A stretch of DNA of 64,000 bases from Rhynochetos jubatus (taxonomy: Eukaryota; Chordata; Aves; Eurypygiformes; Rhynochetidae): contig CM050648.1 in the NCBI GenBank assembly GCA_027574665.1, positions 141,298,175 to 141,362,174 of the forward strand. The letters run 5' to 3'. This document shows positions 50,365 to 62,469 of this stretch, one piece after another. Each line of letters starts with the position of its first letter. Position 1 is the stretch's first letter. The position numbers and the translations under genes were made by a program. The notes beneath the pieces were generated by a model that was not told the DNA's origin, did not search any database, and saw only the letters and a list, made by a program, of their open reading frames with translations.

Positions 50365-53300
50365 GTCATTTATATTATGCCCAGACTAGCACAGGAACGC
50401 AGATACTGTACAGTGCACTATTAACTGTGGGATTCTTTTTTTCACCATATAATATTGATTTTCCTCCAGATAACTAGATATCATTAGTTTGATTAATGCT
50501 ACCACAGCTTGGAATAACTGGCTGGAAAGTTCATACTGGGGCATTTGTCAGGAGAAGAAGATAAAGCACAGCTCAGGCTTCTTTATTCATACCTGGAAAT
50601 ATGCTGGCCAGAGGGTTTCAGTGGTGTTAAGCTAGACAACTAAGAAAAGGCATGGGAGAGGAGAGCTGGAACTGCACTACACAGCCTGTCAGATAATGTC
50701 AGGCCCGTTCAGCCATGCTCAGGGCTGAGTTTATTTCAGTACCAAAACCCTAGGTTTTGTTCCTAACAAGGGTTGTCACATTCACAGGGAGAGCTGAGTC
50801 ACGCAGGCTGCCTCAGCCGGAGCTGTGCTCCTGTGCCGCTGGATGCGGAGGCAGTGGGGTTGTGGACACTCATCCTCTTTGATTTCTTCAGAAGGAAAAT
50901 AAGCAGACGTTGAAGCTTCCAGTGGCTGGTTTATGAGTAGGCTGGTGCTCAGGGAACAAGTGTGTTGCTTAAAGGATGAGCACGTGCTCTGCCATGCGGA
51001 GGGAATCAGCTTCACCCTGCTTGGGGACATCAGCTTTCTCAGAAGAAGAACACTGTGAGCTTCATCAAGAGCCCTGCTAAGACCCTACTGACTCCATAAC
51101 AAAGAGGGCATCTTGGAAAGAAGTGAGATGAGAAAGTGACTCAGTCCTGCAAAGGCGGCCAGGGACAGCACACACTAACTGGTCCTCAGAGCGAGGAGTC
51201 TCTGCCACCTCTTCAATTTGTCAATGCTACTGTCTAGAAGAAGGTATCTCCTGCCTCCTGGGAGATGTGGGCAGAAAGCAGTGCACTAATTGATACAGTC
51301 TGTGAGCTCAGTATCAGAATGCTAATGTGTCTACACATCTGTGGTCCTCAGGCTCAAATTAATGGCAGAAGCAGCAAAACAGTCACTTGATCATCACACA
51401 GCTCAGGAAATAGCAGAGACAGAAGAACCTATTGTCTTTCTTTTGGCACACTGGAAAGGTTAAGGAGCTCTGTGTGGGTTTTAATCCAGGGGGGTTTACC
51501 GAAGGCAGGCCAGTGGAAGTGATATTGGGGGCTATTTGGACTCTGTCAAGGGGCTGGTCACTACATATGATGTAGAGCATCTGTGCAGACCCCTTTACAG
51601 CATCCCTACTCATGTGGACTGTCCTAAAAATAGGAAATCCAAGAGGTCTGCTCTGAGGGTATGATGTGAGTGATGGTAGAAGCAGACCCTGCATGAGGGT
51701 GAAGCCTCTAGCAGTGCCATCTGTTTAAAGGTAGCAGAATATGTAAGGTTTTTTTCAGAAAAATTAGGCCAGTCTGGGGACGTAAGTCCATCAGGAGGTG
51801 GCATTGATCTGGTTTGGTTCCTGTCTGTAGCGTGGGACAAGACTTCCTGTAAGAGCACAAGAGCGCTCCTGGTGCATGTGTCAGTACTGCAACATGTATC
51901 TGAACTCTGAATTCACTGCCTGCTTGGGTTTTTTCCTTTGCAATAGCTACTTAATGATTCAAATATTCTTCAAAACCAAGAACAAAATGTTTGTGACTAT
52001 TGTTGAAACGGTCATTTCACAAAACTGAATGCGCACAACATTTGCTTTGTATTATTCCCTATCACCTCACACTTTCTTCTTTACAAGTCCAATTTTAGCA
52101 GCTCTGACCTGGGGAACCGTTTCTCAGCCACAAGTGTCAGTGATCAACATCTAGTCTATCTTACAAACACAGCAAGATCTAGTCTGTCTTTCCTGCCAGG
52201 CATCATGAAGTGCATTGATGCTTTTTGTTATTCCATCTACTAGGCAACCGCACATCGTCTGCATTTATTGAGAGGGAGAGGTGATGTGACAAACACTTTC
52301 TGCAGGCTGGATGGGAAGTGCAGCTGAGGATTTTGCGCAAGCACCAGAAGTGCAGAACCGTCTGTTTGCCTTTTGGAGACACAAGTGAAGATCAAAATTT
52401 TTTGTTGTTGTTGTTTTCCTCAGGAAGAAAAGTAAATCTTTTTAACTCTCTGCCAGCTCTCCAAATCAGGAAACTTAAAGAGACTCCAAAATGAAGTAAA
52501 AGCAAGTTTAGAGATATTTAACAGCTACTGTTAGCAATCGTAAGCTGCCAAAGATTGATATTCCTTCTACCAGACAGGTTGGATATAATGAAAACACAGG
52601 GTAATAAGATAGGAAACTGTTATCTAGTCAGTACAAACTGTTAGCTAAATCAATAAATTACAGACTTGGGAACTTCTGTAGGCTGAATTATTGCTGAATT
52701 ACTTCTCTAGAGAACAACCTCCAATTTTAAAGTTCATTTACTTTTACAAGATATTGGGAAGGAGTCTGCAAGGAGAATGGACCTACTTCATATATAACTG
52801 GAGGAAGTTAAAAGACAGAAGAGAAAAATTCGGGGTAGTGGAAGTACTGAGCAGTATCTACCTTTCTTACACTGTGTGTGAGTGCAAATGTCCCGACTTA
52901 CAGAAGTGATTTGTGATTTTGGGATACTCATTAGAATTACCTTACAGAATCTCATTTTCAGAAAGCACTGAATAAACCTTCTGAAAAATTAAACTCCCAT
53001 AACAAGTGTCACAATGAACATCCAGTGTCACTAGTCATGTCTGTGACCTCGACCTTGCTGTTACCGGTAAGTACGAGATCACTTCAAATTCCCCACCCAC
53101 TTTCCAGCTGGAGGATTATACGGTGAAAAAAGCTGTAGTGAATGAAATAATTCTTTGTTGCCAACTTGTTTTTAATTGCACCTCATTTCCTAACCTTTAG
53201 AAAATGTATTTAGATCTAAAAATAATGGTGTGGGAGAGCATGGCAGCGGAAAAAAATGTACTTGAGCTTACTGAGGGACAAAAGGCATTTTCTCCAAGTG

Positions 53301-55650
53301 ATGAACAGATGTGAAAATGGCAATAACATACACAGGCTCTTGGAACAAAGGGGTGATCCAGATGAAGAATATTCTGTTGCCACAGTAGCTTAATCCTGTA
53401 ATCCTTATGTGCCTCTTTGATTACAGATTAATATGATACCGATGAGGCCTTCATCACTTGTGGTACTGAGGTAAGATTAAGTGATCTCAGAGTTATGGCA
53501 AATCTCTGGCAAGAGTGGAGCTCACCCCACTTTTCCTGACTCTCTGTGATTTTACAAATTTCCAGGTAACAGCTTTTGGCTTTGCCTCAGCCAAAGGACG
53601 GTGAAAGAAAGGTGAAAGTGGAAGGACCCTCAGGAGAAGGAAAGAATTATTTAAACCCAGCTGGAGCAGCGCAGAGGGGATGGAAACGGGACATGTCCAA
53701 CCTCTTGCTCTCTAGGTGTCACAATCAAATCTCTTCCTTGTGTGGAGTGGAGGTTTCCAGACCACAGTTTACACTCAGATGAAGCTTTTGAGCAGCTGCA
53801 AATCTCATCATGTCAGCAAGTGGGGAAAAATTGCTCTAGGTCATTATGACATGCCACCCTGAACACCACCAATACAACCTTAAGATCAATAAAACTAGTA
53901 CTCAGTTTGAAATGTTTTGCAAAAGCCTTATGTTTCCACCATTTTTCTCCCAGTCCTCTGCCTGCCTCCATATCCACAGAGACTCCACACAGAGATGGTC
54001 CCAAAGCCAAGTCGTTAGCAACCAGGAGATAAAGGTTCAGTTCCTGAAGCTGGAGGTGAGGAGCAAGCAGAAGAGCCAACCTGAGCACTTGAGTCCATCA
54101 CCAACGCTCTTTCCAGTCTTGCTCCTACTGCTTAGCGCGGTGGTGGTTCACAGCACCCATGCTGTGCAGAGGAAAAATTGAATCATGATCCCCATCCATT
54201 CTCGCAGCCCCTCACATCTGGGAGTTTTTGCACCCTCTTGATGTGATGAAGACCATCTCTTTCTCCTCTAGCAATGTCCACAATGTAGCTCTGACCTGGG
54301 CCTGGGGAAGCAGCTGTTGATTTAAGACAGAAATTCTCCGAATGGCGCTTGTGAATGCATACAGTGTCAGAAATTTGTGTTACCTTTGGAGGAGAAACCT
54401 TCTGTGCCTTCCCTTCCACTGCAAGAAATGAATGTATATCTGACTGAATTATTTGACCTCAAATACTAAATGCTGAGGAACTACGGCCACCTGCTTGCAA
54501 CATCCTTATCCTCCTCCCCTCGTGTCTGTCTGCTCTGGGCCAGGTTGGAGGAGGAACACAGGAACTCGTGAGACACTGTTCTGACCTGGCAAAGCCATTC
54601 TGCATTCCTGCACTGTAAAACCTTGTAAAACCTTACAGACTTATCCTTCTGGTTGTGTCAAAACAGATGTGTGAATTGAGGTTGGAGGACAAGCCCAACA
54701 AATGTGAATGCTGTTTGAAGCTGGATCTGACCTCTCCAGACAGCTGTCTCCAGATGTCAGGAGTGACTGGCTTTGTTTTATGTTGCAGATATGAGGCAAC
54801 TACAAGCTGGTGTAATTGCAAATTTACACATGGCAAAGCCCCTTCTTTGGAAAGGTCATCAAAAGGAAGAGATAAAAAAATTCAGAAACATGTGGAAGGA
54901 AAAGGAAACAGCTATTTGGAACAGATCTGGCTTCAGGGGAGCAGCTGGGCTGAGCCCCAACCTTGCACCAGCTGAGGATTTTATCCCAGCTCCCTTCACC
55001 TTGCAGCCAGCTGCTTACCACACCCAGTGCTCTCCAAGCAGCTCTGTCTGTTTGCTATCACCCCCACACCTTTTTGAAAGTGGTGGTGTGGTTTTTTGCT
55101 CTTTTTCAGCATTACGTGGTAGTTTTCTGCCCTGGGCTGAGGAGCATCTTGATGCAAATGTGAAGCCAGAAGTTTTGACACATCATGGCTGCTGACTGAA
55201 AGAAAGCTGAATCAATTAGAAGAAAGAAATGTGAGACAGCTTCATCACACTACAAAATTCACTTTCCATCACCCCCTAATAGCTGAGATTTTCCTTTGGC
55301 CTCTCACAGAAATCTGTGGCATTTTAAGCACATCAGAACACCCACTGAAGGTCCAGCTAATCCAGGATATTTTTTCCTCAAAATGTAGCTAAGGATGGGT
55401 GTCTGAGAAGCAGTAAGAGGAAGGCAGGTATGCAGGGGCAATCTCCCAACCTCCAGAGGTCTAAAGCCCTGTGAGGTACAGTTCCCTGCCTGCCTATGAC
55501 CAGCTATCTGCCTTTAAGAGATGCCCAATGCCTTCTTTTGGTGACACTCCCAGAAACAGAGAAAAAGTTCTCACAGAGCCCAAGACCAGTATCCTCATCC
55601 TCATTACTGCTCATTCCCTATCAAGGCAGTACCGTTAGTTGGCTGAATAT
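50365..55650. other. Unique non-coding sequence
   Basis: No gene is called. A GTT trinucleotide run occurs near 52402-52415 and a two-copy 10-base repeat (GTAAAACCTT) near 54615-54634. A micro-exon-like structure at 53427-53470 is recorded as a finding. The frames at 53.8-55.2 kb (up to 140 codons) overlap each other on both strands and lack recognisable domains. Confidence 0.5.
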
Positions 55651-55652
55651 TA

Positions 55653-55834
55653 TCATAGAATCATAGGTAGAATCATTTAGGTTGGATAACATCTTTAAGA
55701 TCATTAAGTCCAACCATTAAGCTAGCACTGCCAAGTCCACCACTAAACCATCTCCGTAAGTGCCACATCTACACATCTTTTAAATACCTCCAGGCATGGT
55801 GACTCAACCACTTCCTTGGGCAGCCTGTTCCTGG
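55653..55834 (-). mobile_element. CR1 LINE 3'-end fragment
   Basis: The plus strand begins with TCATAGAATCATAG, the CR1 terminal octamer array in reverse complement. It continues through TTAGGTTGGATAACATCTTTAAGATCATTAAGTCCAACCATT-type sequence, CACTAAACCAT, AAATACCTCCAGGCATGGTGACTC and CACTTCCTTGGGCAGCCTGTTC. This is the order of a CR1 3' untranslated region in a different subfamily from the copy at 60917. Unique sequence resumes after CCTGTTC, so it is 5'-truncated and non-coding. Confidence 0.93.
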
Positions 55835-57925
55835 TCTGTAGTACAAGACTGTAAGAGGTCTTGCTGTTGCTGCAAGCTCTCCGAGGCCAGTATTCATCTC
55901 CTGACTTCCATCACTGAAGTGGAAATTCTCCTGGGCAGGGGCAAGTTTTGCAGGGTGTTTATCAAGGGCATAGCACATGATAATGCACAGATGTAAGGTG
56001 TTTCTGATTTCAAACCCTGGACTGAAGGTTTCTAAACCACCCCTGGGCTACACTTCTGATTTCCCTGGGACATGCTTTTGGATAGCTGGGCTTTTGCTTC
56101 ACCTGACCTGACTGTGTAGCAGGACTTCAGGATGCTTTCTAGAGTTGTCTTCTTATTCTAGTTAGAGCTTCATCTGCATCCATAAAAAGCCTCACCAGTG
56201 GAAGGCATCCAAGGCCGTGACAGAGGTTGGTTCCTCAGGGATTGCTGTGCAAACCTCCTTGGGGGGCACTGAGTGCAGTGGTGGCACTGGCAGGCTTTGG
56301 AGGAAACCAGTGCACTGTTGTATCCTCCAGAGAGGAAGGTCACTCTGACAGTGAACCTCTACACCCTCTGGTTTTGGGAATCCCTCCTTCTGGCGTGTAG
56401 CCATGCTTCGGCTTCTTTCCAGAGCTGCAGCATCTCAGTCAGGGGACATTTGTACAGAGCCTGAAGGGAGATGGGGAGCTCTGTAAATCCTCCAGCCCAG
56501 GCTGTTTCCGTTGATCAGTGGCAGCGTGTGTTGTACGTCCTGATATCAATGTGATGAATGTTGTGCTGACTTCTGCATTGTGTGTACCTGTGTACTGAAT
56601 ATTGTCTGCTGCAAAGTAAATAACAGCAGATGAGCAAATGGGGCTGGGATGACATTTCAGTGCCCATAATGTTTCCATCCACAAAATGCAGTAGTTATGC
56701 ATCATTTTAACGGTAGGAATAGATAAGCAGTCAGCCACCAGTATCCGGAAAATCAAAAAGGAAAGGAACATTAGAGGAAATAGAGAGGCAGTGGGTGTTC
56801 AAGGGCAATGAGTCATCCTTGCCACAAATAGGGCTCAGAATGAGGAATACTAATAATTAGGTAACGTATTTCAAAAGTTCAGCTCTTTCCTTCTTTCCCA
56901 AATTATCTTTTATACCCTGGGGATATTTCAGAATGACAATGTCTGCATTGGGAGGTAGACATGAAGAAAATCCACTGTGGGAAGAATTGACCAAATAGTA
57001 CAGAAAAACAAAGTTGATCTATAAATCTTCTTTTTCCTGAAACTCAGGTGGCTCCTGCAGAGGAATGATGCTGGTCAACCAGCAGAATAAACACACCCAA
57101 GGGAAGGACAAAGCCTGTGGCCACTGACCTCAGCACTTGCAGGAAATGTCAATAGCACCCACATTTTCCCTTTCCCCATGATACACATTCCCGCAAGCTT
57201 GCTCTATTCTGGCGCCACTCAGGGAATGAAATTAGTCCCTCTCTCTCCCTGGGCAGTGGGTGATCCCAGGAGGAATGTGACTCCCATTTTGGTACGCTCT
57301 CTCTTTCCCAGAAGTGGGACCACTCAAAGCTCACGCCTTCTGCTTTGCTGGAGCTCCCTTGGGTTGGAAGCAAAGAGGGTTTTGACCCTGAATCAGGCTA
57401 GGTCTTAACCTAGCCAAAATCCTGGACTGTCTGGAGCTGAAAATTCCAAAGTGCAGATCTGAATAAAGAATACAGATTCCACTTTGAATTTCTGTGCTCT
57501 GGCTTCCTGGAGGTTGGAAGCAGAGATAAGTGGCAGGCTCTGTCTTTACTTTTGAGGATTTCTAGGAAAGAAGACCCAGAACATCCTTTGGACCTTTGAC
57601 ATCCCTGAGCATGACATAGTGAACACATAGTCCTAAAAGCTCTGAATCTCAGAGATGTTTGGGCCTGTGCTGGGTAGAGACTAATCCCTTTCTGAACTGG
57701 AATAAGCCTTAACACAGCAAACATGAGCTCTTGTGAAACTGCAGGGCTGCAGTGTCATCTCCGTTTGTTTCCCTCCTTCCCTCAGCTGCAGAGCTGATTG
57801 CACAGCCCGACTTCAAACACTGACAAATGTCATCGCTGACACTGCTATGGTGGGTGCACACCGTCATTATAATCTGTATGCATTTAGCCATCCCAGCATG
57901 ATAAGGGAATGATTAGGAGAATAGT
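55835..57925. other. Unique non-coding sequence
   Basis: No gene or further repeat recognised. Frames of up to 110 codons on the minus strand have no domain. Confidence 0.5.
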
Positions 57926-57929
57926 TAGA

Positions 57930-58280
57930 GAGTAAATTAAAAACTCCCAGCAGTTTCCTGTGTGAAGCTACTAACTTACAGGCATATTTTTCCACAGCAT
58001 TACTGAAAAATGCCATTAGTTATACCTGTGAATACATGTTAGATTCAAGCCCCTGGTGAGAATTTTTATTAACATACAAATATGTTAGGGCTCTTATGCT
58101 GCTTAAAATGTAATTAACCATCTTCTGAAGATTAAGGGTGCATAATCATAAAAGAACTGCACTCTTGTGCATTTAATTCTTCTAATCTGCTTTATGTTGA
58201 TGTTAGTGCGGAAGAATAATTGCTAGTTTGCCTTAATAGTTTGGGTTTGTGCTGTAAGAAGAAATTGTTATTATTGGATG
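57930..58280. promoter_or_regulatory. Candidate conserved non-coding element (AT-rich)
   Basis: A 350-base AT-rich block without simple repeats and with many ATTA, TAAT and ATTAA cores (for example ATGTAATTAACC near 58108), ATAATCATAAAA near 58142 and GAATAATTGC near 58214. No frame is open for long. The texture is enhancer-like, but no alignment was possible. Confidence 0.22.
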
Positions 58281-59264
58281 TGTTTCTAAACTTCAAATTT
58301 GGTAGGCTTGCACTGATGGAAGATGATGAAGTGCACTGAGAGGTTAGAAAATATGTGCTTTTATTCTGCTGCTGTTACAAATGCCCTGCAGTGGTAAAGC
58401 TGCGTTTCAGACAGCTTCATTCAGCAGACGAAAAGGAGGAAGGGACAAGCACACCCAGTTAAAGACTGATAAAAGTGATAAACTTTAAGCAATCTCTTTA
58501 AGTACTAATTTAAACACCTAAAGTGTCAACCAAGCCATGTGGGGATCCAACAAAATTTTTCAAGAAGTATGTGGAAAGTAAGCAACCAACACAAGAGAGA
58601 AAGACTTGATTTGCTGGGTTGTAGTATGGAAGCTGAGTTTGTGAAATGCACTCTTAAAAACATAAATTAATGATTTTATGTTGTCATTAAAACATGTTAT
58701 TGGAGTAGTCCATCCTCCTAGGGCTGTCACAGTCCCCATGCAATGGTGATCAGGTTTATTCGAGGAGGTTAAAACCTTCAGGGACGCAGAGTACTGCTCC
58801 CTCAGAGTATTTCTTTCCTAGCAACGTGATCCATAAAATCATTAAGTAACTTAGCTTCACAAAAATAATCTTTTTTCCTCCTCCTTTCTCGTAGCATGAC
58901 TTCTCGTAAACTAAGAAGAGGTAAAGGAAGAACAGTGAAGACGGGGTGTTGAAGGCATTGCCCAATAGTCACAACTACATGACTTCCCATTGAAGTTGTG
59001 CAATAAGTCTGCAGCCTGTTCCCAGGGGGGTCAGTAGGGTAGGAACTCCCATGGAAAACATGGACTAAAGACCCCATGCCACTCCTGCTTTTGTGGAGGA
59101 GACAGAGGGGAAGGAGGCTGGCTGGCACTTCATGAAGACCACCAGAGCAGGGAGTTTCCTCCTCACTTGCAGTGAACAGGGGCTCTGCAAGGTCCTGGAG
59201 AAAAAGCAGCTTCCAGCAGCAATTTTAGCAACTGGAAAACAATTGCAAAATAATTCCCTATCTG
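58281..59264. other. Unique non-coding sequence
   Basis: No gene, RNA gene or repeat recognised. Confidence 0.5.
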
Positions 59265-59288
59265 TTTTTTTTTTTTTTTTTTTTTTTT
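59265..59288 (-). repeat. Poly(T) homopolymer, 24 bases
   Basis: An uninterrupted run of 24 T. No retroposon body was recognised next to it. Confidence 0.87.
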
Positions 59289-60916
59289 ACGAGTCATTCA
59301 TTTTAGTGGGGTCCCTTAGCACTCAGTTCTCTGTGGGGCCAATGACACGTTGCAGCCGATCGCTGTGGTCAAACGGACCCTGTTCTAGGGGAGACTGGTG
59401 ACAGCGTGACCATAGGGAGCACTGACATACAGCCTGAGAAAGGCTCCTCGTCCTCTTTGTGCTTGTTTTCATTATTTCCAAGTGAAAGCACAGGCTTTAT
59501 TGACAGTCACTTGTTTTCATTACAGCTTCCTTTTGGCAGGTGTGACAGGCAGCACGGCGGGTTGCTCTGGGCCCTTTGCCATACTGAGCTCTTGAGGAGA
59601 AGCTGCTTTCTGTAATTCCCTGTGGCCACCTGTGCTCAGGGACTGACATGCATGATATCAGGGAAACCCTTTCCACAGAAAGGACTCCCAGCTTCTCCCC
59701 CTCGGCGCTGGCCACAGCAGCTACTGCTTGGGGAAGCGATGGTGGGGGAAACTCCTGCTTCCCAAGTCAAAACCCAGGAAGGCAATGCAGAAGTTCCCCT
59801 GGGTTTTCCATCAGGCCCTCAGACTGGGGATGTTGCACAAACAACATGCTGCATTCTAGTCTTTGGATGGCTGTCCTTCACAAACATGAAGGGAATAATT
59901 TTTCAGATACATCTGATGTTTTGTTCCAAGCTGATATTCCCCACTGCAGGCTTTCCAGTAGCACTGGGTGGGAATTGCATCTCTATCTTGGTTGCTGTCA
60001 GACCAGAGCAGGCTTCAGTCAGAGGCTCATCATGGCTTAAATCTAGCCTTTTCAGAGAGGCATTAAAGAGGTTAAATCTTCAGATCCTACTGAAATTGCA
60101 CAAGAATCGAATGCTCAACTCCATTAGGGATTTTTGAGCAGCTAGAATATATATCTTCAAGCCAATGGAAAGGACATCACACTCCCATCCCCAGCTCTAT
60201 TTAAGGACTGCTGGTGTGAACAACCTTGGGCAAAGTGGAGAACCTGATTAATTTTGCTTGCCAGTCAAGCTTGCACTAAATAAGACATGAAACTCCAGAA
60301 ACAAAGCCAGCCATTCTTCTGTTCTAACAGTTTGCTGTCAATGCAGGACAATAAAATATGAATATTTTAGATTCATAATGCAGACAAATAGGAAACAGGA
60401 GGTGTATTGTGCTTCACATGCATGGCTAGCTCAGTAATGCTAATGTGATTATCTCATTGAACTTTTCTGCCATCACTTCAGGGTAGCTTTGTCTTGCTTA
60501 GCTGGGGATATACATATTTGTTTCTTCTACACACAGGTCTATAGTCCTTTTTAAGCTTGTAGAAATAAGGAAGCCTCATTTCCCTCATTTATCATAAGGT
60601 AGCATCCTTCCTTGGCATTGCTTGGCAGTGGCATGGCTTAAATGAAATTTCTACAGGTTCCCAACCAAAATATTTAAATGTCCTCAGGTTGCTTTCCAGC
60701 CAGAAGCATGGGAAAATGACATAAACATTTAAAGTATTGTGTCTGTAACGGAGAGGTGAGTAGGATAATAAAAGCAATAAATGCTCAAATTCAGTCCCCT
60801 CCCCAAGCAAAAAATATTTTTGAGGTTGGTCAGGGTTTAGTTTTGATGGTCAGTTACCTGCCCATGGAAATCTGTGTCACCCAGACCTGCTGGGCCTGCC
60901 AACACAGTGATAGAAA
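59289..60916. other. Unique non-coding sequence flanking the CR1
   Basis: A plus-strand frame of 171 codons (59622-60137) opens with GTG, not ATG, has no recognisable domain and overlaps another frame of 130 codons. It is treated as chance. The part 60.2-60.8 kb is AT-rich unique sequence. Confidence 0.5.
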
Positions 60917-62037
60917 CATAGAATCACAGAATGGTTTGGATCGGAAAGGACCTTAAAGATCATCTAGTTCCAATCCCCCTGCCATGGGCAGGGACACCCT
61001 CCACTAGACCAGGTTGCTCCCAGCCTCATCCAGCCTGGCCTTGGACACTTCCAGGGATGGGGCATCCACAGCTTCTCTGGGCAACCTGTGCCAGAACCTT
61101 CCCACCCTCTCAGTGAAGAACTTCTTCCTGATATCTATCTAAATCTCTCTGCTTTCAATTTAAACCCATTAACCCTTGTCCTGTCACTACAGACCTTTGC
61201 AAAAAGTCTCCCCCAGCTTCTTTGTAGGCCCTTTCAGGTACTGGAAGGTGCTGTAAGGTCTCCCTGGAGCCTTCCCTTCTCCAGGCTGAACAAGCCCAAT
61301 TCTCCCAGCCTGTCCCCATGGCAGAGGTGCTCCAGCCCTCTGAGCATCTTCATGGACTCCTCTGGACTCACTCCAACCAGTCGATATCCTTTTCATGTTG
61401 AGGACTGAAGAGCTGGATGCAGAACTGCAGGTGGGATCTCAAGAGAGTAGAGAGGGAGAATCCCCTCCCTCGCCCTGCTGGCCACACTTCTCAGGATACA
61501 GCCCAGGATACGGTTGGCTTTCTGGGCTGACAGCACACACTGCCAGCTCATGTCCAGCTTTTCATCCCCCAGTACCCCCAAGTCCTCTTCTGGGCTGCTC
61601 TCAATCCATTCCCTGCCCAGCCTGTACTCGTGCTTGGGATTGCCCCAGCCCAGGTGCAGACACTTCGCCTTGTTGAACTCCATGAGGTTGGCAGTGTCCC
61701 ATCTCTCCAGCCTGTCCAGGTCCCTCTGGATGGCATCCCTTCCCTCCAGCATGTTGACCGCACCACGCAGCTTGGTGTGGTCAGCAAACTCACTGAGGGC
61801 GCACTCGATGCCATCATCCATGTCACTAACAAAGATGTTAAACAGAACTGGTCCCAACACCGACCCCTGTGGAACGCCGCTCGTCACTGGTCTCCACTCA
61901 GCCATTGAGCCCTTGACCACAACTCTCTGAATGTGACCATCCAGCCAGTTCCTTATCCACTGAATGGTCCATCTGTCAGATCAATGTCTCTAGGATGTCA
62001 TGCAGGATGGTGTTGAATGCTTTGCACAAGTCCAGGG
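60917..62037 (-). mobile_element. CR1 LINE, 5'-truncated copy of about 1.1 kb
   Basis: On the plus strand the copy runs from CATAGAATCACAGAATGG (its 3' end) through the standard CR1 3' tail (GACCTTAAAGATCATCTAG, CCATGGGCAGGGACACC, CTTCCAGGGATGGGGCATCC) into the reverse transcriptase coding part. It stops at TTTGCACAAGTCCAGG. Beyond that the sequence is unique, so the 5' part of the element is missing. No target site duplication was identified, which is usual for CR1. A short deletion lies near 61990 compared with the usual CR1 sequence. The copy cannot move by itself. It sits about 0.4 kb from a CpG-island-like segment. Confidence 0.97.
61368..61980 (-). pseudogene. CR1 reverse transcriptase remnant (ORF2 C-terminal half, inactive)
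   Basis: The minus-strand frame encodes the palm region of a CR1 non-LTR reverse transcriptase: [17 protein letters not shown], then the catalytic region, then the thumb-side block with [32 protein letters not shown] and [15 protein letters not shown]1 polymerases carry FADD with two catalytic aspartates. Here it reads FADH, because the second codon is CAC in place of GAC (61777-61779). The frame shifts near 61446-61450 just after ILPLYS and resumes in another frame as [17 protein letters not shown]. It ends at an in-frame TGA (61368-61370), and another TGA closes the frame upstream at 61981-61983. The N-terminal endonuclease and most fingers are absent through truncation. It is dead. Confidence 0.95.
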
Positions 62038-62469
62038 GATAGTATGCACACGATGAAGGGTTGCAAAAAGGGAACCTGGGCAGAGACAGACAGCAAAGGA
62101 GGCTTTATGGGCCACAGCAAAGAAAGACAGGATGCATCGGGAACAGCAGCTGAGGAGCAAGAGCAGGCTGCTCTGAAAGACTTCCAAGCAGAAACTGAGT
62201 TTAATAGTGACACTGTGTTGCCTGCAGTCCCCCCAAGGAGGGCATGATGTGCATGATGCATTTCTACTGCACCTAAGTCTGGAGGCGATGGCCTCCAGCT
62301 CATGTTGGGAATCATGCTGGGGACCTAATCCCGGCTCTACTCTCCTGGTTTATGGCATTCGATCTTCTGGAATGTGATCGTGTCATATAATCTGTTTCAT
62401 TACATGTTTTATCAAGCTCCTCTGAAAAAGAATTGAGTTCTTACTCCATCTCCTCTACTAGTTTCCCCC
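62038..62469. other. Unique sequence between the CR1 and the CpG island
   Basis: No repeat or gene recognised. On the minus strand there is a donor-like GTAAGAAC (GT at 62444-62443) just outside the CpG island, which would suit a leftward transcript. Confidence 0.45.

Noticed and set aside
59622-60137. 171-codon plus-strand open frame
   Set aside because: It opens with GTG, not ATG, overlaps a 130-codon frame in another phase, and its product shows no family signature.
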